Origin: Xanthostigma xanthostigma
Lineage: Eukaryota > Arthropoda > Insecta > Raphidioptera > Raphidiidae
Direction: 5' to 3'
NCBI GenBank assembly: GCA_963575645.1
Contig: OY754466.1
Span: 15,106,001 to 15,170,000, forward strand
Length of the DNA stretch: 64,000 nt
Both the position numbers and the translations under genes were made by a program. Positions 1-12,500 of this stretch are shown one piece after another; position 1 is the first letter of the stretch, and each line of letters begins with the position of its first letter. The notes beneath the pieces were generated by a model. The model had not been told where the DNA came from and searched no databases. It saw only the letters and a list, made by a program, of their open reading frames with translations.

Positions 1-147
1 GAAATATTTTCCAAGCAATCGATTTTTATTAACACCTAGCGCCTTGCGAAAAAGAAAACTGTATAGGTACTTACAGGAAAAAAGATTAGTTTTACATATC
101 ACTTTTGAATGATAAATAATAATAATTTCTTTACAAAAAGTAATGAT

Positions 148-402
148 ATCCCATCAAAAACATAAATGTGAAAAAGGGAGCGAAGTTCAATATTCAATAC
201 AAAATGAATTGAGATCTAAAAAAGTACCAAGTTTTCACTTGGCAAGTTTTCATACATATAAACACGAAGTTTAGGTATAAATCATAATATAAGTCACGAA
301 AATTTGCCAAGTGAAAATTTGAGACCTTTTTAGATCTCAATTCATTTCGTATTAAATATTGAACTTGGCTCCCTTTTTCACATTTATGTTTTTGATGGGG
401 TG
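148..402. mobile_element. Foldback (MITE-like) element
   Basis: The arm from about 148 to 225 (CCATCAAAAACATAAATGTG onward) is repeated in reverse complement from about 325 to 402. Further complementary pieces lie inside around AAGTTTTCACTTGGCAA and TTTGCCAAGTGAAAATTT. It lies in the intron downstream of the last visible esterase exon. No coding capacity. Confidence 0.75.
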
Positions 403-504
403 TGTTTTACATTAAACGATATCAAAGCTGCGCCAACGATACGAAAAAATATATGCTTATCATATAACATACAGTTTTATCTCGAAAAATATAGGTGTAC
501 GTAC

Positions 505-3500
505 CCAGTTTTTGCAAAATCTGTCCACAATTTTGTAAAGATTTGTGCCATTCGAGTTTCTGACGGTGTGAATTTCTTGTTTGGAAACAGTACGTCTCTT
601 ACAGGGAATAGATATTGCAAATCATCAGCATGAGATACACCTAAAATGGTCAAAGGTTTCAAAATGATATTAAAACTTATATTTCTTTTTTTTATTTTTC
701 TGTTAAAAAAATCCATGAGTTTACTACGAAACCGCTATTCATATAGTACCACTAAGATACATTGTGGCATTTCATAAGACACTTTTCGCAGTTCCGCGTC
801 TCGTTGATTGAGTCAATATTTCGCCGAATGCTTCACAGTTTCGCGTATATAGACCGGTTGTGTTTTCGACCGGTCGGATGTATCTCGGCCGGTCCGCCGG
901 CCATGCCCGTCAGTAAAACGTGTCGTATGATATCATTAAAATAAATCCAGTTGCCACCTTCGATACGCTGAACTGTGAAATGACTCTACACCAGTGATTC
1001 CCAAAGTGGGTGCTACCGCCCTCTTCTGGGCGCTGGAGCAATCCAGGGGGGCCCGACTTAAGAAATTTCTAATTTGCCCCCTCCTTAACGTCATGGAAAA
1101 AGACAACGTTTTTGAAACAGAGATACTTTATTCAGATTGAATGCAAGTACATCTACCAATCCTATCGTCGGAGAAATCAGGGAATTACATCGAAGAAAGA
1201 GACGCAGATATATCTAAGATAAGCTTTGTTGCCTTCGCTCACCGCATATTGAGTAGATAGACAATGATTCATTTAGTAAATAATTAAATATATGATTAGA
1301 AGAGACTAAGGACTAATGATTTACCATAATCTCGGCTTGGATCTCCAAATATTTCACTAAAGCTTGCTGTAGCTCGGTACGAAAAATAATATAAAAAGAC
1401 AGGCTCTTGAGAAAAAGCTGCTTGAAGTCTTACGCCGCGATCTGCCGCAGCCAAAAACCAGCCATCTGTGTACAACTGTATAAAACAAAAGAATACCACA
1501 TCTAATATGTTTGTCTATATACATCAATATCATGTTTGTATTAAAGAATATTTCAGCAATGGTGAGTACCGAGTTGGAATGATAAAGCCAAAACTGCATA
1601 CAGTGCGTTCACCGAAAGTGGTAACAGTGAATAATTCGTGTATAATACGCGCCACGGCTCTAAAAGGTACGGAAGTTAGTCACAAACAGCGTCGCAAACG
1701 CACATTTTAGAGCCGTTGTGACTCCCACCACCTCCCAGCTACCTGCACGAAACGTGCGCTCGTCGGTGTTTGGCCGTGATCGTTCGTTGCCTTTGTCACT
1801 TGTCACTTTCCTGCTTTAAAGTACAGTCGACTACGCTATTGTCAAGTTGTTATTGTTATTTTAGATTTGTTGAGTTGCGAGTTTGTAGTTTTTCAACAGA
1901 CTGTACAAGCGCAAGCCAGCATTCGCATCTAACTTTCGAGCCTTTTAGATTCGTGGTGCGTATTATATTCTACTAAGCTTCATGCATGTGAACATGCACA
2001 CTACCTCTATTCTATTGGTATACCCTTTTTCTGCGAGTAACTTCGTTCTGTTAATTTTGATGTAGATGCAGTGTGCGCGGGTCGTAAAAATGCACTTTCA
2101 TCGTGTTTTTCATATAACGCGTCAAAAGAATTATAACTTCAAAAAACTGTATTGTAAAATTATTATCTATTAGTTATGACCAGTCTTTTTAGATACCTAT
2201 ATTTTTTTTGTTTTTTGAAAATGAACTTTTATAAACGATGCTACTATAAAGACTTGGACTTGATAGTTTTATCAAAAGTGATATGTATTATAAAGCCGCC
2301 ATGCTTTAAAACGCATGACTAAAAATCAGCGAAGGTATAGCGTTAACAGTGGCGGATCCAGGATTACGGCAAGGGGGGGGTCTTGAAAAATTTTTACTCC
2401 TTTTGCGAAAAATGTTTTTCCAACTGACATGCAGTTTTTTGAGATCATTTTGTATATACAGTGTGATCACTTAAGTGTGCAACATATGGGAAAATTTTTA
2501 ATTAAATGCACAACCAAAATACTGCAAATATTGCCAAAAGTCGGTGCATGTCCGATAATCATTTTAGGTGCTCTTAGAATTGTTGAAACTCAAACAGCAT
2601 ACAGTGTGTTTAATATCGTTGCAACAAACATAAAGTTTAGTGTGTTTAAGGTACCTAAGTATAAAAAAAATTTTTGAAAAAAATTATAATTTTGGTTTTT
2701 CAAAAAAAAAATTTTTTTCTTAGAAAGCCATGTTTTGGTATTTGGGCATAACTTTTAATTCTAAACAACTTTTTCTTGTAACATTTTGCTGATTTTTTTG
2801 AAATAAGGGCACTTTACTCTTGTACAATTTTTATATCTTTTGACCCATCAGCTGTATGCTGTTTGAGTTTCAACAATTCTAAGAGCACCTAAAATGATTA
2901 TCGGACATGCACCGACTTTTGGCAATATTTGTATTTTGGTTGTGCATTTAATTAAAAATTTTCCCATATGTTGCACACTTAAGTGACCACACTGTATATA
3001 AATTATTCCATAGTGTATTATGTACATGCGAAGTTCAAGACAATTCTACCAACACACTCGTTTATATGAAATACAATAAAATGAATACCTAATTCTATCT
3101 TTACAATAAGAGCAACATGTTCAATAAAATAAAAAAAATTGAAGTGAACCAAAGCTATATTGATTTTGATGTATTCTGCAATTTCCGAGGCTTTTTGAAA
3201 AAAGTTTGGAGAATTTCGTCCTCAGTTAGATCAATTTGATGGTGAAGAGGGGGGTTTGAACCCGAAAACCCCCCCCGTGGATCCGCCACTGAGCGTTAAT
3301 ATCCACAATTTACTAGATTCAAGGTAAAATATAACATAAAATACATTCAACAATTCTATTGACGACGTGAGTCTTTAATATAACGTCGTATCTATATGGT
3401 TTTATTATTATAATTATTAAACTTAATGCTGAAAAATGGAATGTAAAGAAGTCATTTAAAATGTAGATAAGGATAAACATATAGGTAGGTCTTAATCTGT

Positions 3501-6500
3501 TAACTTACGTCGACAACATTATGCAATGAACTATTGTCGATTGGTCCATCGCCAAAATAGAATTGTTTTATTCTTTGTGTTACATAATGTGGGTCAGGGG
3601 CGCTTTCATCGTAAAACAATGACACTGGAAGCACGCGATCAAACAACTCGTCGAACTCCTTTACCAGATGGGGATTCCCAAATATTCCTGCGGAGAAAAT
3701 CAATATGTCTGTACATATCTATACATATAGTAATACAATTAGTGGAATACTTACTAACAGTGAGTCAATTCCTGGAATTTCACAAACAGAAATAACTTCA
3801 GAAATTTCCCTACGATATTTCATAATTCAAGAATGGTTGTATTTTGATAAGCTAGAACTTATTGTTGTGATGTTCAAACTGTCGACTGTGAAGTCCCTTT
3901 TTTGAAAATTTTTTCATCCTTTTTTTAGACATCATCAGTCACGGGAATGAGATCAAATTAATGTTTATGGCATAATATTTCGAAAATTCGATACGCGCGT
4001 CGCGAAATTAGTCCAAGTGTTTGTTTGCGAATGCTAGTTTTTGCAATAAAAAAAATTTAATAAAAATTGAACCTCTTTCAAAAAAGATCACTAAAAACAA
4101 TATTTTGAGGTCGTGCTCCAACCTCAAAATTTTGTTATTGTACGCTTTTTAGTGATCTTTTTTGAAGGAAGTTGAATTTTTTAAAAAGTTTTTTTTTTCT
4201 TGTTGGTTTACACGTTATAAATCGCCTTCTTCTTAATATTTTGAAACTTTAAAAAACTGCCGAATCTCGTTTTAAATAAAATTTATGTGAGACCATCCTG
4301 AAGGTAAGCCCACTAATAAATAGAAAATAATTTATCACAATCGGTTCACAAATATCTCCTTTTTTGAAGTCAGTTAAAAACGACTGAACCGATTTTTTAA
4401 AAAATATATGTTTCCAATAGGGAAATATTTTGTACAAAACGGTGTCGATTTTTTTCAAGTCGGTTAGCCCCTCGAAAAGTTATGGCTGAACAAACATAAA
4501 AAAATATATGCATGACGAATTGAATAAACATCTTATTTTTTTAAGTCGGTTGAAAATGAATAAACAAACCTGCGGCTCTTAAGGCACCTTCACTAGATGT
4601 TAGTCCTGTCATCCAAGGAATATTAGCAGATCTTCCACTTTTTAGAATTTCAACTGGATATTCCGTTAAAAATGCATCGGGATGATTGTGTTCAACTGTT
4701 GGCTTGAATGCGATCATGGGATCGTAGTCCCATTCCTGAAATTAAATCACATTAATAATTAAAAATTTAGTTAAAAACCAGTTACAGACATAATTACTAT
4801 TTTATCTGTTTGTATATTAATAGAAATAAGTGAAAAAACAAATTTTCTGTAATCTGGAACGACTAATTAATTTTTATTTTTAGGTATTTCAATATTTTGA
4901 TAAGGCAAATTAGTCAAAACACCATTACGGTGATAATATTACTGCTGTCTTTCTAATATAAAAGACGTTGATTGCTGTGAAACGACACATTCAGTTCTTG
5001 CTCATTTTTATAGTTTAGTAGATTTTCAAAATGACCCGATACGCGTCTCTAACATGTGCCATTTTGGTGTTGTCTTCTTTTGAGTTCATCGGTGGGCGTA
5101 AGTACAATTATTTAGTTGTTATTAGTGTATTTGCTACATGACACATACTATTGGCGTCGCTCGCATCGGGACCTAGGGGTCGGTACATGATTACTCACTC
5201 AACGTTTCACATAATTTATCAAAATAATACTAATATTCTGCCTGATTATTTTAGTACCAACAATGGGAAGCCAACGGTCATTGGCTTTTATTCAAGATGG
5301 AATTGGTTCCGTAGTAAGTGGGTTCGGACATGGCTTTAAGGAAGTGACCAGCCACGCTCAGGGAGTTGGTCTTAATTTCGGAGTTGGAGTTAATCATGGA
5401 AGCAGCAGTTCAAACGTTCAAACTCTTCAAACATCATCAACAGGTATCGATAGAGGATTTGGGAACGTTGGATCTTTTGGACAAAACCAAATCCAAACAT
5501 CTCAATCAAGTTCATCATCGGGACTCAATTTTGGAGTAGGTGCTGGAGGATATGCACAGCAAAACCGAGTTCAAGCTGTATCTTCAGGAGTTAATTACGT
5601 AAGAAGCGGTGTCGAAGGATTTGGACAACAGAATCAAATCCAAACAGCGAGTGTATCTTCAGGAGTCAATTCTGCTGTAGGATTTGAACAACAAACACCA
5701 GTTATAATCCAGGAGCAGCTGCCCGCTTAGTATCAGGGCCTATGATACCATCCGGTCAACTAACAAACCAAATGATAAAAAAATAATCAAATAAGCAAAA
5801 GTTTTTGGAATTTCATATTTTCAGAGACATACATTTTTTATGTAAAAAGTTCCAATTAGTTATAGTTAAGGAGGTGGTGGTAGAAATTTCTAAGTTATTT
5901 GCTCGTGTGGCAGACGCTGCAAATATTGAAGTTTTGATTATAAAAAGCACTAATAACACCTTCAGTAAAATCATTATCGCTGCAGTAGTATTTAAAAAAA
6001 AAGAAGACTCCCTGAATCATTTGCTTGCCTCTAGCTCATTTTTAACATAATATTCTTAGCAAGACTTTCAGATAATCGTGTATGTCCTTGAATTAATTAA
6101 TAATCATTTTTTTATAATTTTTATATATAAAAAATTAAATGTTTCACTCGTCAATAAAATTTACACGAAATGTTAAATACCGTATTAGCCCGAATATAAC
6201 GCGATATTTTTGACCATTTATTTTCCGTTAAAAAATCGACTCGCGTTAAATTCGGCGTTTAAATAATGGAATGTAATATAAACAAGGACATTCTCCTACA
6301 GAGGTTGAAACGCGACAGATGACCAAGATGACAATTTGTGGGAGCTGAAAGCGTACTGATGATACCGAAGTGACATCAATTCTGAAAATAGTTCAGATTC
6401 TGAATAAACATTTTCGTTTTTGTTGTTACTACGTAATATTAATTTTGTTTTACCTTACTAAAATATATTGACATGAATGTAACCTGTGTTATTACCTATA

Positions 6501-9500
6501 ATTACCTAAATAAATAATTATCTGATTGAATTTTACTGTCTTTGAATTCTTTTATGAGTACTATTTTTTTCTTAATATCTATGAACATTTTGGAGTCGCG
6601 TTATATCGGGCTAATACGGTAGGTTAATTTCAACAAGAACACAATAGTCTGCCAGCTTATTTCTAATACAATAATGAGAGGCATGTCAGGAACTAACTCT
6701 CGTGAACCACGAGAGTTAATTTTGACATTCGTGGTTTTGGAGGATTTGACGACCATGCTAACACAATTTTTGCAACAACCATCTACTGAATTTTAACAAG
6801 AAACGTTTTAGATTGTTTGTTAAATAAAGTTTAGATGCGTTGTTTTAAAAACTAAACAAATCTCAAACATTTCTCCAAAACTTAAAAATTTTATTATAAT
6901 TTAATATTGACTATTATAATATTATCTGAACTATATGTACCTATAATTTATATGTATCATTATTTCCATTAAACGGTTGCATATTCTATTTATTTAATCT
7001 ATAATTTCATTCTGTAAAATAATGCACAAGTACTTACATAAAAATCTTTATCCTTTTCGATAAAAGAAACTGCGTCCTTTGTTCTTAAACAGTCAACTAA
7101 CTCTTGAGATGAAGATGTCGGACAGTTAAACAATTCCGCTAGTTTATTTGTATTTTTTTGAGTTACTCCTTCCTGAGAAAAGGCCCAAGAACATAGTGCT
7201 GTTCCACTTTGAGATATAGCCCTATGAACAAGACCTACAACGAAGAGTTTTAAAAATCTTCATCTATGAAATGTGTTTACTATAGACTGGCAATCACTCG
7301 TTGACCGCAGTTTTTTTTAAAGACACTAGCTCTATTTGGCTGTAAAAGTTCTAGAACTGTCAGTTTTGAACTAAAAGGTTGTGACAGACGTACAGATAGA
7401 ACAATAGGGTTACGTTTGAATCCTTTGGGTGTCAATTAATCAAACTATAAGTAGCTAAGCATTTTCCATTAAGATGCTAGGTTTCACTAAGAGGCTAGGT
7501 TAAAAAGAACGCTTGTGGGAACCAGGACACTGGACTCATTGGCCGCCAGGCAATAACTCAGAACAGTGAAAATATGCTAGCAGGAATATCCTAGCAAAAA
7601 GGCTGCTGTATACTTAATTTAATTTTCTAGCATTCACCTTTACTTAACGGTGACAACATATGAAAATGTGCACTGGCTCCGCCCGCTGATTCTCCAAATA
7701 TGGTAACTTTGTTTGGATCCCCACCGAACGTCTTAATGTTATTCTGAATCCATTTAAGTGCCAGGACTTGGTCTTTGAGACCAAAGTTACCGGGAGCAAC
7801 ATCATCACCGGTGCTAATAAATCCTAGAGGTCCCAAACGATAGTTGGGAACGACAAGTAGCACGTCGTGTTCCAAAAGAAAATCCGGTCCGTACCATCCC
7901 GATATTCCAGCACCACATACCCAACCTCCTCCATGTAAAAATACCATAACGGGCAGTAAATTGTTGCTTTTGAATGGTAATTCCTGGAAACCGGATTTGC
8001 TCATGAGCTTCGATATTGAATATTATATGATATACCGGAAGGAATCTGTCAAACTTCAAGGGTACATTCCTTAACATTTTAAGCAAAAAAATAGCAATGT
8101 CAACATAAATCCGATTCGGAAAGATTAGCGAGCTGCTTGTTAAAGGAAGTTAAAAAAAATGGCAAATAAGCTACATTAAATGTTGCAAATAACCATCCAT
8201 GGCTTCAATATACCTTTGAGCACGATTAAACATGGAGTTTGTTGCATCCTGCAGTATTTGAGGATTAAACCGAATTTCATCTGCACCACTAAAAATTCTC
8301 TGAATTAATGCGTCGCGGTTATTAATCCTCCCTGCATAAACAAGCCCTTTCATGTGTCCCCAAAGATAATAACTCAATGGGGTTTAATCTGATAATAGTG
8401 CAGGGAAATTTTTGAATAGTTGACTGTTTTCTTGAACAAGCCATAACTTGCTAGCCTTTCCGAATCGGACCTAGGTTGATATAACTTTTTTTGCTTAAAA
8501 TGGTCTAAGTAATACATTCCTGAAGTCTGCAAGATTCCTATCTGGACGCCCCGTATATTACGGTGAATTCGTATTGTGGACACAGAGTTTTGTAAAAATA
8601 TTTCTTCTCATCCACAAGCCACTGAAATGTCTTACTTTAAATGAATTTTTTAATATTTGATGATCAAAAAATGATCATTTCTGCTTTCAGTAAGAAACAT
8701 AAGCCGCTTTAAGCTTCTTCTACGATGCATACCTGTGGTGTGTACACTGTTAAGTATAAACAATCTTCTTCTCCGTGAATTCTATGATCTCGAGTGTACG
8801 GATTTCTCTGGATACATTCTGCTGAATCTTTCGTTGCATCTCGAATTCCAGACCAACCTTTATGAGACACGGGATTCTGGAAAACATAAACAATAGCGAA
8901 CTTAGACTTGGTCTTAAACTATGAAATACTTGAAGGTCCCTTGTTAAAGAAATTGCATCAGAAAATATCATCGTTTGACCAGTGCAGATACTAATTACAT
9001 TGCAGCTTTAATGATATGCCGGTTTGTGAGATTAATAAAAAAAATATTAATTACGATATTTTTATCTGACAACAGCGGCGCGAACTGCGCAACCTTTCCT
9101 TGGATATTATTAGACTTTCACCATCGTTAGTTACAGGTCGCTGAGTGCGCTGCAGCGGATTTTAATAAACGAATTGCGTTTGACTGGAAGAACGATTGAT
9201 GCATGAATAATATATACGAAAATTTGTAAAAATACATGTAGATAAGTTTAATTAGCAGAAATTAAAATTTTTCTTCCTTCATTATTCTTATACAAATCAA
9301 TAAAAATTAAAATATCTGTTTTTTAAGACGGATAAACGTCTCATCTTTCACGCGACACTTGTCAAGTAGGAAGGCACTTCGAGCCTCGAGGCAAGGTTAT
9401 CTGGTTTATTTAGATCTCACGTATACATAGAGGCTCCCCACGGCCCACGCGTTAGTAATCAATACAAATAATTAAAATCATAGCTTTGTTATGGTAAACT

Positions 9501-12500
9501 TTTAAGGAAACTTTAACTTAGATGTTTACCGAATACGCGTAGGCCGAATTTGCTATTTTCATAATTTTAGTCTGTCTGTCTAAATAATATACCACAACTC
9601 TTCAATATAGTGAGAAATAGCCTACTAAGCGACCCATACAATCCATTGGAGGAATCGTTTTACAATTTTCAACTTTTCTAAAAAGAAAACCATAGTACGT
9701 TCCTAAAAAAAAACAATGGTTTTCTTTGTACAAATATTATAAATTATTCTGATCAAAATTATTTTTCACTTTTTAATGCAAAAGTAAATAATTGAGGTCC
9801 CCTGAATCCAAAAAATATATTTTTGGAAAAAAGTATTTATGTGCGTCTGTTAGTCTGTGAACACGATATATAGGTCAAACGGACGAGCGGATTGAAACCA
9901 AACTTTGGGAGGATGTTTGTTATGCAAATATGAAGAGCTCTATTGTTTTTGGGAAAAATCGACGCATGCGCAGAAGAGATATATGCTATAACGGTGTTTT
10001 TTTTTAATATAATAATGGTATAATGTTCATAACGGCTTGTTATTCTATTTATTTTTTCAAGAAAGTTTCGTAAAATTTCTTTTTTCTAATCTTTATAGTT
10101 TCGGAAATATTTTGAAAATAAAAAAAAAATCAGCCGCTCTTTTGTTTTGTAGATCTGTCAGAAATAAACTAGTTAGGCATGCTTTGATTAATTTTTACAT
10201 GACGTAGGTAACCATGGCAACGAATAGCAAATATCATATTGAATACTAGCCATTACCCGCGTTCCCTCACGCGATATCAGAAATTTTGTTTTCTTTATTA
10301 TAATCAAATAAATATCAACATTTTTGAAGTTGGAACGGTCCCGTCGCTCTGGAATTATTTTTTAAATTACAAATAAAAAACCATTGAAAAAATATATATT
10401 CGCCCAAAGTGGTGTTCGAGCCCACGACCCTGCGATTATGAGTTTTGTATTCTACCGACCGAGCTATAGCACGGCTTGCTACTATAGTTCCATATTCCTA
10501 TAACATACCAGTTTCGCGTTCATTCATTAATTTGAAAAAAAAGAAACACTTATTATTCACGATATAGATTCGTTTATTGTTATCTGATGGAATCCATATG
10601 TGTACAAAATTTCAACTTAATCGGTTATTTCAATATTTGAATTTGACCTGAACAGACAGGTGTGGAGAAAAAATAGTGATATTGCCTTGTGATTTGTGAC
10701 TATAGTATTTTAATAGTTTTTACTGTCTTATAATTTATAAATCATAGGTTTACAAATAGATATGTATATCTACTTATAAACACATATTATATGCATTATG
10801 CATATATCTGTGGTCAAAAGGCAAAGAGACTTATGTCAATTTTATATGTTTTTCAATATGGCCAATTTAAGATTTAAACATTAACAGAAAATCAGTCGTT
10901 AAAAATTGCTGCATAATATTTATAACGTGTGACGAACCACACAAAAGGCAACATTTTTACTGGTTTTTGTTAACCTAAGTGCAATATTGTGCAGAGAAAA
11001 TTTAAAAAAGTGACTTAAGCCTGTCTTCAAATATTAAGTTACTGAAAAAAACAAACCTAACACAACATAAGTCTATTTACTAATTTGATTGTTATAATTA
11101 AAATGAATGCAAGTATATATAAGCCATTTTAGCAAAACTTTATTTGCGAAAAAAAACAACTTATTTTATAATCAACACACTTGTATAATAAAAAATTAAA
11201 AATTCTTCATAAAAAAGATAGAAATAAAAGGGAAAAAAATAAACATTTTTATATGATGCAAGTTATTAATCTTCGTCATCGGTTTCTTGTGTCAAATCAG
11301 GATGATTGTTCGGCATATTTGACGTAATTAAATTTTGATAGAACTGGTGAAATTCTTCACTAATTAATGGCAGAACTGAAATCAAGTCGCGCTTTTTTTC
11401 TGTAGATATGGGAATTGAACCAGAATAGCATTTTTTAATTTGAGTTTCTATATTTTTGTTGCTTACCCCTCGTCGTTTTAAATTTAATTTCTTAAATGGC
11501 TCATCGTCGCTAAGAGAATTTTTGTACATAATAATACCAAGATCAGCTTTAGTATAACGTAACCATTTCACCTTTTGCCATACAAACTTGTTGCCTTCTT
11601 GATCGACCTTACGGAACATAAAATGAGTTGTTAAAAGAGATGCAAAATCTAAGAAGCTATTTTGATCCATTTCAATGACCTCAAATTGCTTTTTTGTTCC
11701 GGCTGTCCTCACGAACTGGTACCAGTCTCTGGGATGATGTATTTTTATGGAGGTCTTTCTTTTTTTTCTTTCAATCACGGAATGGTCGACGTCGCACTCC
11801 ATGTGGGAATGTCCGGAGACAAGAAATTTGTGGTCAATGGTGTCAATATTTTCGTTTGAATACATGGATACTAAAAACATTACAGCAACGTGAGAGTTTT
11901 TGTTTTGTCCTCCGCATGTATCACTATAGAAAGTAATATGTTTTATGTCTTCAGTTAAAGTTTTTAAATGTTTAAAAAGACATGAAGCAATCTGGTTCCC
12001 GCCTCTCCCGCCAATAGCTTCACGCCACATATAGCAATATGGCTGATTGGAAACACAGTCGTGGACAGTCAAATTGAAAGTCCACAGCTGACGTTTGTAA
12101 AATGAAATTGATGTGCGGAGAAAAGGTGTCGGCAGGCACTGTTGGAGGTCGAAAGTATAAACCACAGAAGATTTATCAGAACGAGATTTTTCTTTGTCCT
12201 CATCCTTTCTTTTAAAAGCCATATCTGCTTCCCTCTGGTGCTCCTCTGTTTCCTGTTTTATTTTCTCTTTTTCATCACCTTCTGTTACAGCTAATTTTGA
12301 AGCAAAAAGATCGCACTTATAACATGTGTCAGCCTTCGGTGATTTAAATTTAAGATTTAAACTCTTAAATATTTCAGAATATTTTTTGATAGAAACAGGA
12401 TTTTCATATTTTTCACGGTATAACTGATACATTGTAGATAATGTTAAATCGCTGGAAAGATATTTTTTGGATGTGTCTCTTCTTGTGTAGTGGCTTTCGT

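Noticed and set aside
1-80. Last esterase exon inside the left edge
   Set aside because: After an acceptor-like CAG the translation lacks the expected NPTP-type C-terminus and has no stop; the true exon is probably outside.
8171-8377. Additional exon of the esterase
   Set aside because: Lies between exons 2 and 3 on the same strand, but its motif is transposase-like and exon 2 joins exon 3 directly in phase 0.
11662-11936. Plus-strand frames inside the transposase gene
   Set aside because: Shadows of the minus-strand 2-kb open frame; residue composition is unlike a protein.
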